This document shows, piece by piece, positions 13,675 through 17,077 of a DNA stretch of 17,077 nt (its first letter is position 1; every line of letters begins with the position of its first letter). The stretch is taken from positions 1 through 17,077 of the forward strand of contig DASWIV010000231.1 of NCBI GenBank assembly GCA_036397475.1. Direction: 5' to 3'. The position numbers and the translations under genes are program-made. Source of the DNA: DASWIV01 sp036397475 (lineage in GTDB: Bacteria > JAJVIF01 > JAPKYR01). The notes under the pieces are model-generated. The model saw only the letters and a list, made by a program, of their open reading frames with translations, searched no databases and was not told the DNA's origin.

Positions 13675-14040
13675 TCAAGATTGAAGGCAGTTGCCAAGAT
13701 CAGATAATATCTTCTTGTCGGTGGAAAATCTGGCGGTCGGGACCCTTGTTTTTACTTGTGCCACTTTCTCTTTTTCCCCGCCTACATAGATCACCGGTAT
13801 GTCCCTGGTCTTTTTTACTTCCTGCAGGTGCTCACCGACCCTTGAGCCGTGGGACGGAAGCCTTGTCAGGTAAACCACAATCACATCCGGTGGATTATCT
13901 TTAATGTCCCTGCATCCACGTGCGCCATCGGACGATTCATGCCTGACCGAGTATCCGGCGGCTTCAAATTTAAGGACAAGCTCGAGGGCTTCATTTTCAT
14001 TCCAGTGGAATAGATATATTTCAGGCAACGGTTTCATCAC
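13675..14040 (-). CDS. Degenerate receiver-like (CheY-fold) protein
   Basis: A 121-residue protein with the pattern of a response-regulator receiver domain: a beta strand EIYLFHW, then PPDVIVVYLTRLPSHGSRVGEHLQEVKKTRDIPVIYVGG, where receivers have PDLVLLDxxxPxxxG and PVIxLTA. The phosphoacceptor Asp position is Tyr57, the acidic pair of strand 1 is His-Trp, and the conserved Thr and Lys of the switch are not evident. It should therefore not be phosphorylated; related pseudo-receivers work by protein contacts. No output domain is attached. It starts 14 nt after the ribF stop and so probably ends the nrnA-truB-ribF transcript. A strong GGAGG lies only 2 nt before the ATG at 14037 (the GTG at 14040 is even closer), so the exact start is uncertain. 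Confidence 0.7.
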   Translation of the reverse strand: MMKPLPEIYLFHWNENEALELVLKFEAAGYSVRHESSDGARGCRDIKDNPPDVIVVYLTRLPSHGSRVGEHLQEVKKTRDIPVIYVGGEKEKVAQVKTRVPTARFSTDKKILSDLGNCLQS

Positions 14041-14054
14041 CTCCAGGTATTATA

Positions 14055-15032
14055 TCAGGCCCTGAGTATTTCCCTGGCACGTTCAGCGTCTAATTTTATC
14101 TGTTCCTTTAAATTCTCAACCGACTCAAATTTTCGCTCAGGCCTGACAAAACCAATGAATTCGGTCGTGAGCAGCACGTCCTTCAGGGGTGGATTTCCGA
14201 TAACATCGATCATCTCGCCCGGGTCAAACAGGTGCACCTCCAGGATAGGGTCTGTACGGTGCTCGTCAACAGTAGGACGAATCCCGAAATTCGCCACGCC
14301 GGAAATCGTCCCGGGGATTATCTCAGTTTTATCGCCTGTTATTTTTTTGACACCGACCTGGACAGCATAGACCCCAAATCGAGGCTCTACCTTTTTATCA
14401 GGCCATGGAAGATTAATTGTCGGAAAACCTATCTTGTTGCCAAGGCCGCGACCGGATTCACCATGGGTTGTTACGGAATACGGGCGTCCAAGGAACAGGT
14501 TCGCGTGCTCGATCTCCCCATCGCAGATCATGGCGCGAATGCGCGATCCTTTAATGAGGATCTCCCCTCGCCTGACAGGTTCGATAATCACCACATCGAC
14601 CCCCGACTTACCCGCCTCTTCTTTCAGGAAATCGGAATCTCCCAGCCTTTTATATCCGAAACGAAAGTCAAAACCCGCGAGAATAACCTTTGTGTGCCAG
14701 CGGCCGATCATAAATCCGTTGACAAAGTCTCCGTGCGATGTATCGATGATCGGTGGCTTAAAGTCAGGATTCAAAAGGACATCAATTCCGATATCCTCGA
14801 GGATATTTTCTTTTTCAGCGTCGGTTATCAGAATTCCCCGGTGTTTCGCGCCGGGATATGTTATTTCACTGAAGCTGAAGCACGCTGCGAGTATGCCGCG
14901 GTCTTTCGCGATCGCGACAGTCCGTTCGAGAAGCTCGCGGTGCCCTAGGTGAACCCCGTCGAATCGACCGAGAACCATCGCGCATCCCGACTCCGGTGCC
15001 TTCCACTCTTCGAAATTTCTGTAGACTTCCAT
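14055..15032 (-). CDS. ribF: Bifunctional riboflavin kinase / FAD synthetase RibF
   Basis: RibF phosphorylates riboflavin to FMN and then adenylylates it to FAD. This 325-residue protein has both domains. The N-terminal nucleotidyltransferase shows GRFDGVHLGH (22-31; usually G-N-F-D-G-V-H-x-G-H), ILAGFDFRFG (117-126) and the KGSRIR turn (161-166). The C-terminal kinase domain starts near 180 with LGRPYSVTTHGESGRGLG and IGFPTINL (201-208), followed by GVANFGIRPT and LEVHLFD, which carries the catalytic Glu. The gene lies 43 bp after truB, as in the common rbfA-nrnA-truB-ribF order. The ribosome binding site is weak (AAGG about 10 nt upstream). Full length and apparently intact. Confidence 0.95.
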   Translation of the reverse strand: MEVYRNFEEWKAPESGCAMVLGRFDGVHLGHRELLERTVAIAKDRGILAACFSFSEITYPGAKHRGILITDAEKENILEDIGIDVLLNPDFKPPIIDTSHGDFVNGFMIGRWHTKVILAGFDFRFGYKRLGDSDFLKEEAGKSGVDVVIIEPVRRGEILIKGSRIRAMICDGEIEHANLFLGRPYSVTTHGESGRGLGNKIGFPTINLPWPDKKVEPRFGVYAVQVGVKKITGDKTEIIPGTISGVANFGIRPTVDEHRTDPILEVHLFDPGEMIDVIGNPPLKDVLLTTEFIGFVRPERKFESVENLKEQIKLDAERAREILRA

Positions 15033-15075
15033 CAGGGATCAACCTTAAATCCGGACGCGGTATCATAACCGTATA

Positions 15076-16008
15076 TCAGCCGATTGTCGACCATGGCTTG
15101 AATGGAATTATCCCGCCGTCATATCCCACCCGTCCAAGCGACAGGAAATCGTGCGATTCATTTATGATTCTAACGACATTCCCTTCCAGAAAATTGTTCA
15201 GACCTTTTTCCAGGATGTCGGTATCGATGATTTTCTTACCGTAGTCAATTTTCGCTTCGCCGTCATGTGATATCATTATCGCCGGCAGGTATTCCAGCAG
15301 CATTTCGACCTTTTTAATATGGTGGTCGAGTACATCCATGCCGCCAATCTCAAGCGCTTTAAGGGGAATGGCTATTGTGATTGAGAAATTCGCGACCGAT
15401 GTTCGTTCCAGCCCGACAAGGTGCCCAACCGTGCCGAGCCGCCTGGCAATGTCGCGTCCAAGCGACCGGATATATGTGCCGGATGAAACAACGCAGGAAA
15501 AGTCGAACCAGTTTTCACCGATTTTATCCAGCCCGATCTCGTGGATAGTCACTTTCACCGGATCAAGCTCGATGAGATCTCCTTCCCTCGCGGATTTGTA
15601 CGACCTTTTTCCATCAACATGCTTGGCTGAAAATGATGGAGGGACCTGCTCGATTTCTCCCTCAAACTCAGCAATTACCGATGGCAGCCTGCCGATCCAG
15701 TCCAACGGGATATCCCGCTGGTGAATAACCTTTCCGGTGTTGTCGAGGGTATCTGTTTCCTCGCCAAGATAAACTCTCGCCTTGTATGCCTTGTCGGAAT
15801 GAAGAGCGTACTCAGCGTAGCGGACCGCCTTTCCGAATGCGATCACGAGGACCCCGCAAGCGAAGGGATCAAGTGTCCCGAGGTGGCCAATTTTCCATTT
15901 TGGTGATAATCCGCAATATTTGCGGATCAGGCGTATGCAATCGTAGGAGGATGGCCCCGGAGGCTTATCCAGTACCAGGATTCCGTGAGTGGAGTCGGTT
16001 ACAGGCAT
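15076..16008 (-). CDS. truB: tRNA pseudouridine-55 synthase TruB
   Basis: TruB converts U55 of the tRNA T-loop to pseudouridine and also acts as a tRNA chaperone. The 310-residue length is typical. The catalytic motif is GHLGTLDPFACGVL with Asp47; the opening HGILVLDKPPGPSSYD and the later VPPSFSAKHVDGKRSYK, VVSSGTYIRSLGRDI and RRLGTVGHLVGLERTSV segments are diagnostic. The C-terminal 80 residues are a less conserved PUA-like or TruB_C part. Its ATG shares one base with the nrnA stop codon (TGATG), which indicates translational coupling; GAGGG lies 4 nt upstream within nrnA. ribF follows after 43 bp. Confidence 0.96.
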   Translation of the reverse strand: MPVTDSTHGILVLDKPPGPSSYDCIRLIRKYCGLSPKWKIGHLGTLDPFACGVLVIAFGKAVRYAEYALHSDKAYKARVYLGEETDTLDNTGKVIHQRDIPLDWIGRLPSVIAEFEGEIEQVPPSFSAKHVDGKRSYKSAREGDLIELDPVKVTIHEIGLDKIGENWFDFSCVVSSGTYIRSLGRDIARRLGTVGHLVGLERTSVANFSITIAIPLKALEIGGMDVLDHHIKKVEMLLEYLPAIMISHDGEAKIDYGKKIIDTDILEKGLNNFLEGNVVRIINESHDFLSLGRVGYDGGIIPFKPWSTIG

Positions 16009-17060
16009 CAGACCCTCGTACCAGTCGTGTCCTGATTTTCCTTTTCCAGCACCTCACCCGAATTGATTGCTTCTTCAGAAAGTTCCATGAAATGTTGAAT
16101 AGCCTGTTGCAACGGCATTTTCATCCTGCATCCGGCAGCACGGGGATGTCCGCCCCCGCCAAATTTTTTCATCAGGAAACTTGCGTTTATCGGGGGTGCT
16201 GCCCTTACCGAAACACGAATATCGGAAGGAGAGACTTCCTTCATAAATACGACCAGGTCAAATCCCCTGAGTGTCCTGACGGTATCGATAAATCCCTCTG
16301 TGTCTTCCATCGTAGTTCCGGTTTCCATAAGCATATTCTGATCGACCCAGAATATGTAGCCCCTTCCGTCAAGGAATTTTGTAAGTGTCTGGTTGCTCAG
16401 ATTCTGCAACTGGAAGCTCGCCATCGACCGGCTTGCATAGACCCCGTGGAACGATTTGTACGGAAGCGCACCGGCGGCGATATACTCGGCGGCGTATCTC
16501 AATGATTTTTCGGTAGTATTGGAAAACGAGAACCTTCCGGTATCCGTATAAACCGACGTGAAAAGGTTTTGCGCGATTTCAGGTGTAATCTCGACATCCA
16601 GTTCCTTGAGAATTTCGTAGACCATTTCACCTACTGACGAATAACCGGAGTCGACCCAGTTGATCGTTCCGAAGTTAGTGTTCGAGATATGGTGGTCGAT
16701 ATTCACAATCTTCAACGCTTCTCCGCCGTTTCGGGACTGGAGCCAGACTTCGAAATGATCTCCTATCCTGTGTATGTCCGCTGAATCGACTACCAGGAGG
16801 ATCGGGGTGTCGCTGTTGCCATTCAACCTGGCGATCGAATCGTCAATTTCGGTATGGATCGTATTGATGTGCGGCATCCACTCAAAAATTTTGGGGATAG
16901 GACCTTCGATATAGGCCGTAAAATCCTTGCCGAGCTGAATTAACGCGTCGGCGAGGGACAATACGGAACCCATATTATCACCATCGGGAAACACGTGGGT
17001 GGTTAACAGAAAATGATCGTTATCAATGATGAATTGTGCAATTTCTTTCGCTTTGGACAT
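16008..17060 (-). CDS. nrnA: DHH/DHHA1 phosphoesterase NrnA (oligoribonuclease / pAp phosphatase)
   Basis: NrnA-type enzymes remove nucleotides from very short RNAs and dephosphorylate 3'-phosphoadenosine 5'-phosphate. This 350-residue protein has the DHH metal-binding motifs THVFPDGDN (21-29), VVDSAD (90-95), NIDHHISN (120-127) and YTDTGRFSFSN (171-181), then the DHHA1 domain with FGGGGHPRAAGC (300-311). All expected metal ligands are present. It overlaps truB by one base and heads the visible part of the nusA-infB-rbfA-nrnA-truB-ribF type operon; rbfA would be expected just outside the right edge. The start at 17060 leaves only 17 bp before the edge, with a weak purine stretch (GAAG), so promoter and upstream gene cannot be seen. 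Assignment to NrnA rather than another DHH enzyme rests partly on this context. Confidence 0.92.
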   Translation of the reverse strand: MSKAKEIAQFIIDNDHFLLTTHVFPDGDNMGSVLSLADALIQLGKDFTAYIEGPIPKIFEWMPHINTIHTEIDDSIARLNGNSDTPILLVVDSADIHRIGDHFEVWLQSRNGGEALKIVNIDHHISNTNFGTINWVDSGYSSVGEMVYEILKELDVEITPEIAQNLFTSVYTDTGRFSFSNTTEKSLRYAAEYIAAGALPYKSFHGVYASRSMASFQLQNLSNQTLTKFLDGRGYIFWVDQNMLMETGTTMEDTEGFIDTVRTLRGFDLVVFMKEVSPSDIRVSVRAAPPINASFLMKKFGGGGHPRAAGCRMKMPLQQAIQHFMELSEEAINSGEVLEKENQDTTGTRV

Positions 17061-17077
17061 GATAAATTAACTTCTAC

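Noticed and set aside
12932..13684. Open plus-strand frame of 250 residues opposite secA
   Set aside because: It is antisense to a certain secA, has no family likeness and no ribosome binding site; it is a shadow of coding sequence.
15786..16505. Open plus-strand frame of 239 residues across truB and nrnA
   Set aside because: It crosses two well-identified genes in antisense; the protein is Arg/Cys-rich and without domain signs.

Overview
This window is bacterial chromosome of roughly even base composition. It carries conserved housekeeping genes next to secreted and membrane proteins that I cannot assign to families. Signal peptides, a lipoprotein signal and a membrane-anchored transglutaminase-like protein suggest a diderm or otherwise envelope-rich bacterium. 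The core genes (nrnA, truB, ribF, secA, yebC) are present widely and do not settle the phylum, so I leave it unassigned; an uncultured lineage would fit the many unfamiliar proteins.

Layout. Positions 1-606 hold the 5' part of an IS3-family insertion sequence read on the minus strand: complete orfA, an A6G frameshift site and the first 85 codons of orfB, cut by the window edge. Its outer end lies 2 bp from a REP-like hairpin. Positions 609-1251 are an AT-rich REP/RAYT unit: a HUH (IS200-like, Y1) transposase gene between two identical 30-bp hairpin repeats in the same orientation. A terminator then separates it from a 697-residue lipoprotein (1347-3440, minus). A 231-bp divergent intergenic region with three inverted repeats leads into two overlapping plus-strand genes (3672-5518). 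These encode paralogous single-pass membrane proteins with Trp-rich juxtamembrane segments, a shared helical module, Pro-rich linkers and almost the same C-terminal tag.

From 5520 to 9043 three minus-strand genes run yebC, then a GT4-type glycosyltransferase with an unusual N-terminal extension, then a membrane-anchored transglutaminase-like protein that ends one base from the tandem pair. Divergent from yebC is a 564-residue secreted protein of unknown function (9200-10894, plus). It converges on secA (10943-13489, minus), which has its own good promoter. Upstream, on the same strand, come a degenerate receiver-like protein, ribF, truB and nrnA. nrnA-truB-ribF is the distal half of the widespread nusA-infB-rbfA-nrnA-truB-ribF translation and RNA-maturation operon. 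The rpsO-pnp pair that often follows is not here.

How it works together. The right half serves translation, RNA turnover, flavin cofactor synthesis and protein export. The middle looks like an envelope module, inferred from topology and adjacency only. The left end is mobile DNA. Less familiar items are the tandem tagged membrane proteins, the REP-flanked transposase that lacks a tyrosine at the usual place, the IS next to a REP, the receiver without its phosphorylation pocket, and a possible leaderless start for the glycosyltransferase. All promoters and structures were found by eye and are untested.
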